From: Cavia porcellus
Lineage: Eukaryota > Chordata > Mammalia > Rodentia > Caviidae
Assembly (NCBI RefSeq): GCF_034190915.1
Contig: NW_026947484.1
Span: 182,274,982-182,338,981 of the forward strand
Reading direction: 5' to 3'
Length of the DNA stretch: 64,000 nt
Shown: one piece after another, positions 1-11,845 of the stretch
Layout: each line of letters begins with the position of its first letter
Position numbering within the stretch: the first letter of the stretch is position 1
The notes under the pieces: generated by a model
Seen by the model: the letters and a program-made list of their open reading frames with translations, nothing else
The model's database searches: none
Told to the model about the DNA's origin: nothing
Made by a program: the position numbers and the translations under genes

Positions 1-600
1 GGATTCATGAAGTCCTAGGTTGACTCTATAACTCTACAAAAAAAAAAAAAGACATCCAAATAAGCAATAAACATATGAAGACATGCCCAATTTGAATAGT
101 CATCATAGAAATGTAAATCAAAACTATAATAAGTTCATCAAATGGCTAAAAGGAAAAAGAAATAATATCAAATGCTGGTAATATGCAAAGCAAATTGAAC
201 TCTCTTGCACTATTGTTGAGAGAATAAATTGACACAATCACTTTGGAAAATGATGGTATCTGCTAAGGGTGAACACTTACATATCTGCATACCTAATGTT
301 CCATTTCTATAAGTATCTATATATTCACCATAAACAGGTCTGTAGCTGTTCATGGTAGTATTATTTACAATAGCCTCAAAATGAAAACAACCCAGATGCT
401 CATCAAAAGTAACATGGTTGTATAAATTCTGTTGTAAACTTAGAGCATCTATGTACAATATTCTAAAACTGAATGAATTAAAGTTCCCTGCATCAATAGC
501 AGTGAATCTCACAAGTTTAATGTTAGAATATATAAGCCAATTATTTATATATAAAATACGTTTATATATTATAATTCAAAAATACATGTACTTTAAAATT
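1..600 (+). mobile_element. Old L1 3'-end fragment
   Basis: The sequence follows the order of the 3' end of L1 ORF2: the stretch about nearby reads being copied with AAATGTAAATCAAAACTATA near 110-130, then CACTTTGGAAAATGATGG near 238-256, and ATTTACAATAGCCTCAAAATG near 360-385. It is heavily diverged and has no long reading frame. The right edge is uncertain because AT-rich sequence continues to about 600. The window start cuts the element. Confidence 0.7.
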
Positions 601-3600
601 ATTTAAAGTTTATATTTCAATAAAAGGAGGGAAAATTAGGTCTTCTAATGAATTTACTAAGCCCTATGGGACTTGGTAAGCAGTCTCGCCTGCCTAAGTT
701 TTCTGTCCTTCGAGAAGAGTTCTGAGAGTAGCATGGTAAACCATGGGTAAGAGCCTATCTTAATTCCTGTGTGTTTATAATCCAGTTGAAAGCATTGTTA
801 TGCCATGGGCTTAATCAAATATTTCTTCTGGAATTTCAAGACACAATAGCTAAACTGCAGTTAATTTTCTTAATTCTATACTCCCTTGGAGTCTGTCTAT
901 CAAAGAATTTCCTTCAAAAGAGGTGAAGTTAACATTACTCATTCTTGAGTTCACCTTAAGGCACAGTAATGTAAGGCTCTAAGAGCAATAGGTTCCTTGT
1001 TAATTACTTTTTTTAAAACTCAAGAGAGAGCTGCTTGAAAAGTAAGCAAGGATAGTAGATTCCACCTCTGTATACCGTGCAGCCTCTCACTTGTAAGCTT
1101 CTGCCTAAGGCAAAGGCTCTCCTTTTCTTCTTCTTTCAGCTAAGGAGTAAGATTTTTATCTGATGTTTTTGGTTGGACAAATATAATTTGGGCTCCAGAC
1201 ATCCCTGGAATTGTCTGTCTGGAGGTACCATGTGTCATCGCACCAGAACTCAGGGATAGATGGAAACAAAGGTACCTGGACCAAGGCTCAAAATTCACTG
1301 AAGGAAAAAATTCCCTGAAGCATGGGTTGTCCTGCACTAGCTGCCAGATTTCAGAGATGAGACACATTTGCTGGAGACTTTCAATCAAGAAAAGTGGGAT
1401 GGCAAATAGGCAGCAGTTAAGGAAAAGATGATCACTACCATTACTGTCTACATTGGACTCTTGTGAGCTTTATGTGAGGAAATTCCAAAACGCTACTTTG
1501 TGCATCTAATTAACCTTATATCTAGATCAAGAACACCTCTAACCTCTCGGAAATCTTTTCTCTCATGACACACAGACATGAACAACATTGTACAGCATAA
1601 GAAGTGCTACTGTTTGCAAGCACAAGGTGTCATGAAACCTTTTGCAAGTTGAGCTACTAACCTAACCAGAGAGGTTAAGAGAGCCTGGGAAACAGATGGC
1701 TGGCAAAAGCAGTAGTGTTTTAACCCCACTTGGCATGCCGTGACAATTTGCCTGCCCTCCCTGGCTTCGAAACAAGACATATCTCTTAGGAGGTTCCTAT
1801 CAAATAACATGGCAGCAAGTTTGATCACTAAAATAGTGACATCATGTAGGTTTTAATTTACAGTGTACCCAGATTTTCACTAAATGCAAAGACTCAGAAG
1901 TTAGCCAGGACTTTAGTCTACACATCTTATAAAAATGTCTGTGAAGTAATATAGTTTCTGTTTACAGTAAGTGAAAGAATAGTCCTTCAAATAAGGCAGC
2001 CATTATCTGATGGGCTATTCTGTAGGGCACTGTACTTTTCATGTTCCCATTTATGTATCGAATCAGAGGAGACTTCCCTATCTCACTATCCCCCACTATC
2101 ATATTAGGAGCTCTCAAAGGCTCCCTGCTTTGTCTATCGGTACACTGTGGACTTCCCTGGCCCATGATACATGTGTCTACCCAAGGCGAGGCTCAGAAAG
2201 TAGGTCATCTTTTATGTTACTCAGAATGCTGAAGGGCTCAAGGATTCCCACTGCGGTCTAGACAGTCACGATATTTAGTGCCTAGAATTGGAGGTTGGGT
2301 GAATGATCAAAGAGTGAAACTGAGGACTCTTTGCCAACTTCTGCAGTTCCTCAGATACATGGCACCCTTCCATAACCATCTTCCCACAAAGCCTCGAACC
2401 GAACCATTACTCAGACTGAAGAACTGCCGTAGAGTTTGGGGAAAGAATGGCCTAGTACAAAACTAGTGTTGCACAACAGCTCAGAAAGTTGGGTCTTTGT
2501 GATGAATGAGAGACAGTCACAGAAATGGGACTCCATATATTGTAGGGACAGAAAGGTGACACCTTTTCTCACCGGCATAATTGTGGTGGCTGATGCTCCT
2601 TTAAAAACACAGGCCAACAAGAGAAGTATGTAACACATTTAATCAAAAGTTTTATGTATTATAAGGGTTTTGGAAACAAAGACCCACGGAAAATGGCCTG
2701 TTCTTTTGCTTATGTTTCATGAAAAATGGTCAGTCATGTAGAAATGTGATTGGGCAAAAGGTATGATGTAATGGTAACAGACGGCCAGGGGAAACCGCAC
2801 AAGGCCTTTCCAGATTCTTCTTGGCCTCTCTGTGTAGCATGGCTTCTTCCAGGGTATGGCAGGATTCATTTGGAATGGGGCTAAAGAAATCCAAAGGGAG
2901 ACAAGCGAGTGGCCTTTTCAGGTTTTATGACTTGCTTTGGGGAGGGGGAACAGGGTCCTAGTTTCTATCACTGTCCTTGACGAAGAGGAATCCTGGTGCC
3001 TGTGACTCATATTGGGATTAAAGAGGGAAAAGACAGAAAGGTAACAAAAAGTCAGAGAGGTCTTAGTTTTGAAACCTCACATTCTCCTTCAGCTCAATGG
3101 ACTCTGTAGGCCAAAATGCCATACTTTGGGATACTGTATTTTGATCCCAAGCAGCATAAAACCACTGGATCTGATAACCATCTGGTCTTTTATTCATTCA
3201 CTTTCTCTGGTTTTAATCCCAGATGTGACAATGGACTGTGATTCTACACTGCATTTGCATTTGGTAATTTTCATTGTGCTACCCTAGAAACTGATCCTAG
3301 GAAAAACACCCAAAGCTATTTGGACTTAGTTTTTGGCATCCTGCCTGTTCTAACCTGATGTATTACCCTTTCCTTTTGTTTTACCTTTAATATCCTTGTC
3401 TCAATTGTACCAGCTCTTGGAAACTTCACTCTGCTATGTGACTAGAGCAGGGAGGATCATTCACTTTGTATTCTACATTCAAGGATTTCACATTCTGGCT
3501 TTGGCAAATCCTCGGGTCAGCATTACATAGAGAAGCATAAACTGTCAGAATAAAATGAGTAAAATTTCTCAATAATATTAGTGTCTGTTGGTGCATCTAG

Positions 3601-5147
3601 TAGGAAATGATTCCATCTAATACAATTACAAGCATTTTCTATTCAGCAAGGTTGTTTTTTCATGTTAGCCAAATTTTTAAATCTTTTAGGTTTAAAAAAG
3701 AAATCTACCATTGTTCTCATGAAGAAGTCATTTTTTTCAGAGAGCTGTGTCTTTCATTCTTGATTTGAATTTGGTCAAGGCTGTTAGCTTGACAAGCTCC
3801 CCAGACTGCAGCTCACATTCACCAACCTGTAACCCTTATGAGGCTTATGATGAGAATCTGAGAGAAATGTGGGCATAGCACTAAAGTTCTGATAGAGTAG
3901 CATTTCATCAACAAGTGAAAGCCATCTGCAGCAGCATTAATACCAAAATTAATACCAAGATTGTTTAAGTGTCCACTGGTTCTCGAATTGCACATTAAAC
4001 CCAAAACCAAAGGTCTGACCTTAGCTCAGAATAGTGAACCACCTAAGAAAATTCATTTAAAACTACCAGTGAAAGCCTTTCAGACAAAAAGTGTCCTAAG
4101 GCAATTGTAAACTGAACAACGACACTTTAGTGTTAACAAATTAACTAGGTTTATCTGAAATTTTCTACCTCCAATTCTCTGCAATTCTACTTCACATCCC
4201 AAGTGAGGTTATGAAAATATTTTTCTTACTGTAAAAAGAGAGGAATGAAACCCATCTTTGTTTTCTGCTTTTGAAAGGAACTCATTGTCCCTGCATGCTA
4301 TGTGGCTGCTCATTTAGCTTATTTTGGGGTAGGTGGGAGGGGGCCATGGTGAAGTGAGCATCTGACTGTGAAAGCCTCCATCATCCTTGTTAATTTCAAG
4401 GTAGTTAATCTTTTCAGCTCCCTTAATGAACTGTGAAATACAAGAGTCTCTCCAATCACAAACAGGAACTCAGTAAGAGATCCCAGAGGGAATGAGGGCT
4501 CTGGCAAAGAAGAAAGATACCTTCTTGTGCAAGCTGTGACAGGGACAGATGTGTGGCACAGTCTCCTGGGTAGGTGTCTCTAACCGCTGAGGCTCTATTG
4601 CCTGAGAAGATAGCCAGTTTAGAAACTAATTAGTGAAAGTGCTGAGTGTCAGCCATCCATGGCAGGGAGAGCTAAGGAGAGAACTGAGGAGACAGAGAAT
4701 GGTATAAACATCCCAGACCAGTGACAAGGAAGCCAGGACTAGAAGTGAGCAGAAGTTTATCATCAAAACCCTTGTCCAGATCGTACCGGGAGACAAATTC
4801 ACTTCCCCATTTGGAAAATCAAATTCGTTGTTCCAACTTCACAACGCCTGATGGTCTTTTAAAGGTTATTAGTGCAAGTTTTAACATTTTGGGTCACTCC
4901 TACCCATACGTGAGAGTATAGAGTTGTTGACCTGGACTTCTGGGAAGGGCACCCTCAGAGTGAGAAGGAACAGTAGACTTGAAATTGGAAGTTCAGTTAC
5001 TAGAGGATTCTTCTCCAGTGAGCCAGTGCTTAACCGTACAGCTTAAAAATGCTGGTTTTAGTTCTCTCACAGCATATTATGAAAATCAACTTCTCTTGTA
5101 TATCTTAAGTATAAAGCTTGATATAAACTGATCTTTAAACATCTGTG
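601..5147. other. Intergenic DNA without a recognised feature
   Basis: No exon, RNA gene or clearly nameable repeat was found. Short open frames occur on both strands, for example at 1140-1388 and 2010-2261, but none shows a known domain. Stretches near 1140-1450 and 2640-3060 have the look of old interspersed repeats, possibly LTR-derived, but I could not assign a family. Expected content is TAL2-TMEM38B intergenic sequence. Confidence 0.5.
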
Positions 5148-5325
5148 AACTGGGCATGGTGTGCATGCTGAAATCCCAGCACTCTGGGAGTGTGAGGCAA
5201 GAGGATTGAAGTCTGAGTCCAGCCCAGACAAAGTTAGCAAGGCCCTGTTTCAAAATAAAAGGTAAAAAAGGCTGGAGATACAGCTCAGTGTAAAGATCCT
5301 GGGTTTAATTCCCAGAACCAACAGA
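5148..5325 (+). mobile_element. B1-ID composite SINE
   Basis: The left half is B1-like (7SL-derived: GGGCATGGTG, ATCCCAGCACTCTGGGAG, then GCAAGGCCCTGTTTCAAAATAAAA). The right half, after a short A-rich linker, is ID-like (GGCTGGAGATACAGCTCAGTG, GGGTTTAATTCCCAG). This fused arrangement is known from several non-murid rodent lineages. The tail grades into the purine-rich repeat that follows. Confidence 0.8.
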
Positions 5326-5420
5326 GAAGAAGGAGGAGGAGAAGAAGGAAGAGAAAGAGAAAGAAGAAAAGGAGAAGGAAAAAGAAGAGGGAGAAGAAGG
5401 AGAAAGAAAAAAAATAGGAA
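5322..5420 (+). repeat. Purine-only GAA/GGA microsatellite tract
   Basis: About 95 bp of almost uninterrupted A and G in irregular GAAGAA, GGAGGA and AAAGAA units directly follow the tail of the B1-ID SINE. The microsatellite probably grew from the SINE's A-rich tail. Long homopurine tracts of this kind can form triplex DNA; that is known behaviour of the sequence class and was not measured here. The 66-aa minus-strand open frame across it is low-complexity. Confidence 0.85.
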
Positions 5421-7049
5421 ATTTAAAAGTCCTCTGTGGAATATGACCACCAGCGCCAGCCATGATGAGGCAGAGAGAACAGAGGAAATGACATCACCTC
5501 GCTAAATTATTTTCTAATTTCTGTACATAGAATATCTTTCTCTACCAGACTATAAGTTCTCTGGTAAAAACTAAGTCTCAGGCAACTTCATGTATCTTAG
5601 AAAGCACAACCATCATCCTTAATGGGCGGTGGTTGCCTGTAAATATTTGCCGAATTGTACTGCCTAGCTTCGGCTCCAAAGGTATGTATCAATTCGTCAA
5701 GAGGGGAGATGGAACAGGAATCTGAGACTGTCCTGTGGTCCTTGCTGCATTTCTGCCTGTTCTGTCTCAAGCACAGCCGCTTCTGGGCACTCTAACCACT
5801 TAGAGCTCCACAGGCTTCCCAAAGGGGCAGCTTTGTGCAGCCAAAAGCCAGACCAACATTCTTTTTGTACTTTTGGGGGGTAGGTTACTGACAAAGTCAT
5901 TGTCCCTCTCATCCTGGCCTTCGCCCTCTGCAGATCTTGTTATGCTGTTTAGGTTCATGAAGTACAAATTAGCATAATCCGATTAGACTAGCTGCTGAGG
6001 GGGTGTCTTTGGTCTGAAAAGCAGAGAGAAGAAAAGTGTCTCACAAAGAGGGGAGTCTGGGAGGGAGGAGAGGAAGGGGTGACAATCACTGCTCTGCTGT
6101 GGACCTGAATGCCTGCACCTGCACAAACCCTCTTGTAAGTAAGGACTCTCAGATGGTATTAAAGGGGACTGAGGAGTCCGGGAGCTTGGGGAGGTAAGCA
6201 CAGGGACGAGAAAGACAAGGCAGCAGCTCTGCATCCCATTAATTGATTTATCTGCATTGGCAAAGCAGAGCTGCTGACAGAAGAGAACGTCCATTTGATT
6301 CCTACTCAGCACTGCAAGTGGTCAGCCCCGTAATCTGGCACACCCAGATAACGTCTTAGAGTCTCTGCAAGAGACTGATAAGGGGTTTACTCGTGGGAAA
6401 CAAAGTCCACTGGATGCTTGATATCAGTGCTTTCTGAATAGGCCTCCTGTATGTTTCTTTTATTTCTGGAAAAGGGGAAAAAAAGAATAAAAGCTAGGTG
6501 GTAGTAGTGGCTTTAGGCTTTGGGTAATTTGGATTTAAAATCACAAAGACAAAGATAATAATCAACTAATGTAATAGTCGACCCAGGGAAATTTTGATGG
6601 AGTGCATCTTCCTCTACTACAGACGATGTGGGTGTAACTAAAGTTTGCATTAGTTTGAAAAATAAGAAACTCTAAGTTATGTGTGGAGTAAGTGTTGAGT
6701 TTCAAGCAAACAATTTTTTTTTTTTTTTTTTTTTTGCCATTGTTAAGAGGAAGAGAAATCTTTTCCTCCCCAAAATATGAAGCAGCCCCAAGCACCACTG
6801 CTAGGGACTGAATATCAAATGCATCAATTTTCCTCAGGGGACATCTTAGTGTGTCTGACTCTGTGGCACTAACTTCTGGATAATGTTTCCTTTTTCGTGT
6901 CATTAAAAAGACTCCAGATCACCAACAAAATTACTCTGTACTTTTTATTATTTCAAATTTATTTTAATCACTGAGTGTTAGCAGTGAGCATTTCTTTCAC
7001 AGGAAGTTTCAACTCTTGAAGGCAGAAGAAATGGTCAGAGAAATTTGAC
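5421..7049. other. Intergenic DNA; one T-homopolymer
   Basis: No gene or recognisable repeat apart from a 22-base T run at 6714-6735. That run may be the reversed A tail of an unrecognised retrocopy or may simply be a homopolymer. The open frames at 5983-6312 and 6562-6903 on the minus strand show no domain, and the latter translates the T run as polylysine. Confidence 0.5.
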
Positions 7050-7255
7050 CTTTGCTCACAGTAGACCTGGGTTCAGAGCCTCGCCTTCCTGTTCGTGCCT
7101 GTGTGTCCTCAAGTTGTCTGTCAGACTCTTCCAGGCTACAGCTTCTCCAGTCTGTACGCTGGAGCAAGAATCTCGGTTACCTAGTTGTTTAGGATGCTTA
7201 TAAAACTTCTCTGGCCCATGAAAGATACACGATGAGTATTAATAACCCTTACTTA
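7050..7255 (+). mobile_element. MIR SINE, degraded
   Basis: Plus-strand order fits a MIR: GACCTGGGTTCAGAGCC, a gap, GTGTGTCCTCAAGTTG in the place of the 'acctt gggcaagtt' core, then TGTTTAGGATGCTTATAAAAC and GATGAGTATTAATAA. It is strongly diverged, as expected for this ancient family. Confidence 0.5.
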
Positions 7256-7675
7256 TGTAGACTTTGACTTCCCTCTCAACACAAACCTGCCATATCCAGA
7301 TACACTTGTGTCACACATCCAAGGTGTGTGAAGATCCTCAAGCACATCAAAATTTGTAGCCTCAAGAGCCATCTTTTCTCCACTTTACCACAAAAAGACA
7401 TCCTATTGGAAATAAGTTAGCTAGAATCTTACCTTAATTTTGGTTGACACCTGTATCCTGCTTCTTTGTTGAGCAGGTTAATTTTTCTCTTGTGGGTGCA
7501 GCTCATTCTGCTTTTCCCATGGGTCTTATATCCTGAGTAATTTTTCACACTTCTGGGTCAAATATAGGGTACAATATGGTGTTAGTTATGCCAAACTACA
7601 ACAATATTCAGCACTATCCTCTTCCCTCAATTTCTTGCACCAGAAGTCTCAAAGATAGGCGCTCACAGCAAGATT

Positions 7676-7812
7676 TTATTTTTTTTTATTTTATTTATTT
7701 ATTTATTTATTTATTTTTTGTCTTTTTCCTTTTTATCGGTACCGGGGATCGAACTCACGACCGCCTGCTTGCAAGGCAGGTGCTTATGCCACTGAGCTAA
7801 ATCCCCAGCCCC
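7676..7812 (-). mobile_element. ID SINE (young subfamily) with 10-bp TSD
   Basis: On the minus strand the element reads GGGGCTGGGGATTTAGCTCA (Pol III A-box region), then a B-box-like GAGTTCGATCCCCGGTACCG, then an A-rich tail, seen here as a T-rich head of TTTATTTATT units. Direct repeats CAAGATTTTA at 7669-7678 and 7813-7822 flank it exactly, which marks an L1-mediated insertion. Being tRNA-like, it could be mistaken for a tRNA gene. Confidence 0.9.
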
Positions 7813-7835
7813 CAAGATTTTAAAGTGAATCCTGG

Positions 7836-7928
7836 GTGAGGGATACAGCTCAGCAACATGGCATCTGCCTGGAAAGTGCGAGGTCCTGAGTTTTATTTCC
7901 AGTTCAAACACAAGGGAATCCTAAAGGG

Positions 7929-7974
<46 letters not shown>
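7836..7974 (+). mobile_element. Divergent ID SINE with a 46-A tail
   Basis: GGATACAGCTCAGCAACATG, GTGCGAGGTCCTGAGTTTTA and TTCCAGTTCAAAC mark a divergent ID element. It ends in 46 uninterrupted A residues at 7929-7974. Such a long pure tail is unusual for an otherwise diverged element; tail slippage re-expansion is one explanation and assembly noise is another. Confidence 0.7.
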
Positions 7975-7977
<3 letters not shown>

Positions 7978-8023
7978 CAGCATAAAGAAAAATTTTTAAC
8001 TATGAATCAAAAAATAGAACCAC

Positions 8024-8180
8024 TGAACTTGGTCATACATGCCTGGATCCCAACACTCAGGAGGTGAGGCAGGAGGATCATTGCAATATAAGGGCCAGCC
8101 TGGGCTACAGAGTGAACCCAAGTCCAGCCTGAACCATATAGCGAGACCTTGCCTCAAAAAGCCAAAAAAGAGAAAAACAA
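8024..8180 (+). mobile_element. B1 SINE
   Basis: Sequence order is ATGCCTGGATCCCAACACTC, AGGAGGTGAGGCAGGAGGAT, CAGCCTGGGCTACAGAGTGA, a second CCAGCCTGAACCATATAG, GCGAGACCTTGCCTCAAAAA, then an A-rich tail with CAAAGCAAAACAAAA. The repeated CAGCCTG-type segment is the internal duplication typical of B1. Confidence 0.85.
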
Positions 8181-8299
8181 AGCAAAACAAAATATATAAC
8201 CATAAAATTGATGTTTTCTGTATTAATTGAATTCTTACATATGGCAAATAGCACAAATAAAACCATAAGAAATACTGGTGGGAAATAGTTATAACTCAC

Positions 8300-8930
8300 A
8301 TTATAGAAAAAGGGTTGATTTCCATCTATAAAAAGGTGCAGAAACTGGAAAGAAAGAGATCACTTTAATGGGGAAAAAAGGCAAAGGATATCTAACAGAA
8401 ACAGAAACACAAATGACCCACGAACATATGACAGGCTCACTCATAATAAAATATGCAAATTAAAACCACATTGAGATAACATTTTCACCTACCAGATTGG
8501 CAAGTGTCCCAGCAACTGTCTACACAGTCTGTAGGTAAATTATGCATAAAAAGGGATGCCCATGTTCCTGCTAAGAGTGCATTATTCTACAGATGTACAG
8601 TATCTGCTGGATTGGGAAATCAAGTGTGTCGAAGAGTGTTTATTATAGCACACTGGGAATAACCCACGGGTTCCACAGTGTGACACACTGATTATATACT
8701 GTATCCACATGAGGTAAAACATGCAGATACTTTAAAAGGGTAAGGAAGTCCTCTCTGACTTAGGAAGAGCTCTAGCATATAGTGCTCAGAGGGAAAAAGG
8801 GGGCCTTAAAAGGAAAAACCAAAAATTTATAGTTATATTTGCATAAAGAACCACTGATAAAAAGGTGTGGAAGGGGTTCGTAGATGGAAAAAGACAGAAG
8901 CAAGTCTTTTTAATCTACATCAAAAGCAAT
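8300..8930 (+). mobile_element. Ancient L1 3'-end fragment
   Basis: Landmarks in order: GGCAAAGGATATCTAACAGA, AATGACCCACGAACATATGA, TGCAAATTAAAACCACATTG, AGATTGGCAAGTG, and a later TACTTTAAAAGGGTAAGGAA. These are the order found in old mammalian L1 copies. No open frame remains. Confidence 0.7.
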
Positions 8931-8936
8931 GGAAAT

Positions 8937-9030
8937 TTTTGTTTGTTCATTTTTTTGTGGCTCTGGGAATCAGACCCAGGACATTGTGCATGGAGGATGT
9001 ACTCTACCGTTGAGAGTTAACCTCAGTGGA
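8937..9030 (-). mobile_element. Degraded ID-like SINE
   Basis: The plus strand shows TTTGTGGCTCTGGGAATCAG, CCCAGGACATTGTGCATG, and TCTACCGTTGAGAGTTAACC, which is a reversed tRNA-like ID layout (T-rich head, B box, A box). It is an older copy than the one at 7676-7812. Confidence 0.55.
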
Positions 9031-9227
9031 ACTTTGATTCTGAGTCCTGATAAGTAAATTTTCTAATCAGCAATATTTTTAAAAGAAAAAATCTAACTTA
9101 CTAATTCTATTTTCACTCTCCTTTTGTTTTCTTTAATAGGCTTGGAAAATAACTTTCTGCACGTATCATTTTCCTTTATTATCTCAATATCTTAAACAAT
9201 ATTATTTCTGAAATACAGAAAGTAGAG

Positions 9228-9285
9228 ATTTCTTTTTTTGTTTTGTTTTGTTATGTTTTTAAGACGAGGTCTCACTGTGTTGCTG
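9228..9285 (-). mobile_element. B1 3' fragment
   Basis: A T-rich head (TTTGTTTTGTTTTGTTATG) is followed by TTAAGACGAGGTCTCACTGT and GTTGCTGAAG, the reverse complement of a B1 3' end. It is truncated at about 9285. Confidence 0.65.
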
Positions 9286-10179
9286 AAGAGGGGCTCTTTC
9301 ATAATTCAGTCTTCATGCAGTGCCTGTGTAGGGAAGGAGAGGGTCTGTGTAAGTCAGTGTCTAGCACAATTACACCCTCACAGATGCACTGCACATAGGT
9401 GAAAAGAGAACACGTTTGCATATCCATACAGTAAGTACACACATACGCATACAGCAGAAGAGCAAATCAAATCTTGATTTATTTAGTGAGAGACAAAACA
9501 TTTACACTGGAGTTATCTGGCTAGTACTCCACTGCCACCAAATGCTGTTAGTAACCAGGAGATTGTATGCATGGTAGTCTTTCTGAGTCTAAGAGCTTTA
9601 ATTCTACAAAAGCTCTACATGAAACATACAAAGAGAGCAAGAATGCAATCTCATACCTAGTTAGGAAACCGGTTCATTTCCTTAAATCTTTCTTCCTCCC
9701 CACCTCCAGAGAAGCTAAAACCAGGACAGTAGGAACCCTGGAGGAGCCAGGGTGGCGATCAGGTTGGGAAAGGGCTGAGACAGGGCTACCGTGGCCCACA
9801 TACCGCTGTGAAAAGATCAGGCAAAGCATGGTTGATGGCAGTGACAACAAAACGCGAAACTGTCTCCTGTCGCAGCACACCAAGTACAGACGGGAACCAC
9901 CCAGTTGCACCCGCAGCCCTCACGCTCAGTAGGACAGTAGGACAGCTCCCTCACTGAGTCTCAAGCTGTTCTAACTCCAGCTTGGTGCTTCTGAGCAGGG
10001 AGATTTTTCCTCCCAAGGATCATGGTATTTGTTTTTCCAATAGTGTACTGGGTAGTATACCTGGCCCATGAGGTCATATTAATGCAATGAAAGTTACAAA
10101 GAATTAAGAAGGTAAAGAAAAATTCTGTGAAAAGCTACTCTGGCTTGACTCTGTATAATGTAGTCATTTAAAGTAAAAA
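9286..10179. other. No recognised feature
   Basis: The 121-aa plus-strand frame at 9567-9932 and the 78-aa frame opposite it are the only notable reading frames. They overlap antisense to each other, show no domain, and have no splice or promoter context, so they are not called as genes. Confidence 0.5.
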
Positions 10180-10405
10180 TGACTACAGGATGAATTCTGG
10201 CTCTGCAGTAGAAATTTAGACAACTTAGATACATTTCCACCCTTAAGTGCTCTCACTTGTGAAATGGGAACAATAGTAATATAATATATAATGTATAATA
10301 TGATATATATATAATACTGCCATGAAGATTAGATGAGCTATACATTCAAAGCTCTTGATACAATGCATGGCAGAAAGTAAGCATTTAGACATTACCTTAT
10401 GTATA
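10180..10405 (+). mobile_element. MIR SINE with an AT-repeat expansion
   Basis: MIR landmarks: GGCTCTGCAGTAGAAATTTA, CTCACTTGTGAAATGGGAAC, AATAGTAATA, then GAAGATTAGATGAGCTATAC and ATGCATGGCAGAAAGTAAGC. Between them an AT-rich stretch (about 10275-10315, units of ATAATATAT and TATATATA) has expanded where MIR normally has ATAATAGTACC. Confidence 0.7.
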
Positions 10406-10469
10406 TTGTAAAAAATTATTAATTAGATACTCATGTGCATAATTATTTTATATGTATTCATCCCCCACC

Positions 10470-10588
10470 CAAAAGATAAGACCTTGCTCTATGCCCCGGC
10501 TGGCCTTTAACTCCTGAGCACAAGCGGTGGTCTTGCCTCAGCCCGCTGAGTGGCTAGCACTACAAGTACATGCTACTATGCTTATTTC
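10470..10588 (-). mobile_element. B1 SINE, older copy
   Basis: The reverse complement of B1: AAGACCTTGCTCTATGCCCC, GGCTGGCCTTTAACTCCTGA, TCTTGCCTCAGCCCGCTGAG, TGGCTAGCACTACAAGTACA. It lies head-to-tail with the B1 that follows. Confidence 0.75.
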
Positions 10589-10597
10589 ATGTACATA

Positions 10598-10713
10598 ATT
10601 TTTTTAGACAGGGTCTGGCTATATATTTCAGACTAGCCTCAAATTCACAGCAATCCTCCTGCCTCAGCCTCCTCAGAGCTGGGATTACAGGCATGCACCA
10701 CCATGTCCGGCCA
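10598..10713 (-). mobile_element. B1 SINE
   Basis: Well preserved: TTAGACAGGGTCTGGCTATA, TCAGACTAGCCTCAAATTCA, TCCTGCCTCAGCCTCCTCAG, GCTGGGATTACAGGCATGCA, CCACCATGTCCGGCC. It sits about 10 bp from the older B1 in the same orientation, giving a tandem pair. Confidence 0.85.
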
Positions 10714-11625
10714 TGTGCATAATTCTTTCACCATAATTCTGATCCCTATTTTATTATGCTAAACTCCTAGAAGGCTAATTACATAGGTCCAAGAATGTGA
10801 ACATATTTACTACATCATACTACGTTTTTATAGTTATCCAGTAAAGACTATTCAACAGTTTTCTTCATTAGTCTTACCAGGGAATTGCTAAATTCTGGAA
10901 ATTAATTTCTTAAAACAAATGTTACCTGATAGATTATAAATTTGACTAAAGTTTATATAAAAATCTGGTCATTTTCAACAGGTTTTTTGTGATTGGCCAT
11001 TAGCAAGAAACAGAAATAAGATGAAGAGTCTCCTCACTTCTGGTAAGCTGTGGAGAGCACAGAAGTGGGCATGTGGCTCAGCAGGCCTTGCCCCTGCCCT
11101 CCAGCCTCCCATAATCCTTAGCAACATCCGTTCCTTGGCATGCCTTTCCTAACACCTGCTCCACATCTCTCATTTTGCATTGCCATTGACTTTCAGATCC
11201 CTTCCATATCTTTGACCTTTTCATCTAAGGATGTGACTTTTGGCTGACCTCTGGCCCTTGGGTCAGCAGTTAAGCTGTCCATTCTCCAGAACCCTTTCAG
11301 CTTCTGTCTCTTTAAGGACAAAGCCGGTCGTGCATAACTTGTACATGGTTTGGACATCAAGAGCCAATTCTTAGGTGATGAAATTTCACAAGGCAGGTGC
11401 TGCAGGGGGCAGCCCTGAATACAAATTACGAGAAGCAAGCTTTTAAGACAAGCGTTAGACATTGGGTTTCTCTGGAAAGCTCACCCAGTTCAAGCTCATT
11501 TTAATGTTATTTTAAAAGAAGCCAAAAGACTGTTCTAAAGAGCCAATTCTTGTGTAGCTTCGCGTTTTGAAAATGGATGTTTGCAAGGCTGTTGTGAGAG
11601 TTAAATATTAGACACTGTCGCTGTC
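10714..11625. other. No recognised feature
   Basis: Unique-looking sequence. The minus-strand 89-aa frame at 11193-11462 has no domain and no supporting context. Confidence 0.5.
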
Positions 11626-11845
11626 CGCAGGCCTGGTGGCGTATGCCTATAATCTCCACACTGGCAGGCAGGGGGCGGGAAGATTGCAAGTTTGAGCCTA
11701 GCCTAGGCTGCTTAACAACTTAATGAGACCCAGTCCCTCCGCATTCCCCTAAACCAATCTAGGAACAGAGCTAATGCAGAATCCTTGGGTTTGAGCCTCA
11801 TTACTGCAAGAGAAAGAAATGAACAAATAAAAGAAACTGTCGCTG
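11626..11845 (+). mobile_element. B1-ID composite SINE
   Basis: The B1 half shows GGCCTGGTGGCGTATGCCTA, GCAAGTTTGAGCCTAGCCTA and TAATGAGACCCAGTCCCTC. The ID-like half shows GAACAGAGCTAATGCAGAAT and TTGGGTTTGAGCCTCATTAC, followed by an A-rich tail (AGAAAGAAATGAACAAATAA). Confidence 0.75.

Noticed and set aside
7676..7812. tRNA gene resembling Pol III A and B boxes
   Set aside because: Flanking target-site duplications, a repeated tail and many copies in the window identify it as an ID SINE; a tRNA cloverleaf is not preserved.
9567..9932. 121-aa plus-strand open frame
   Set aside because: Overlaps a minus-strand frame of 78 aa, no domain, and no promoter or splice context.
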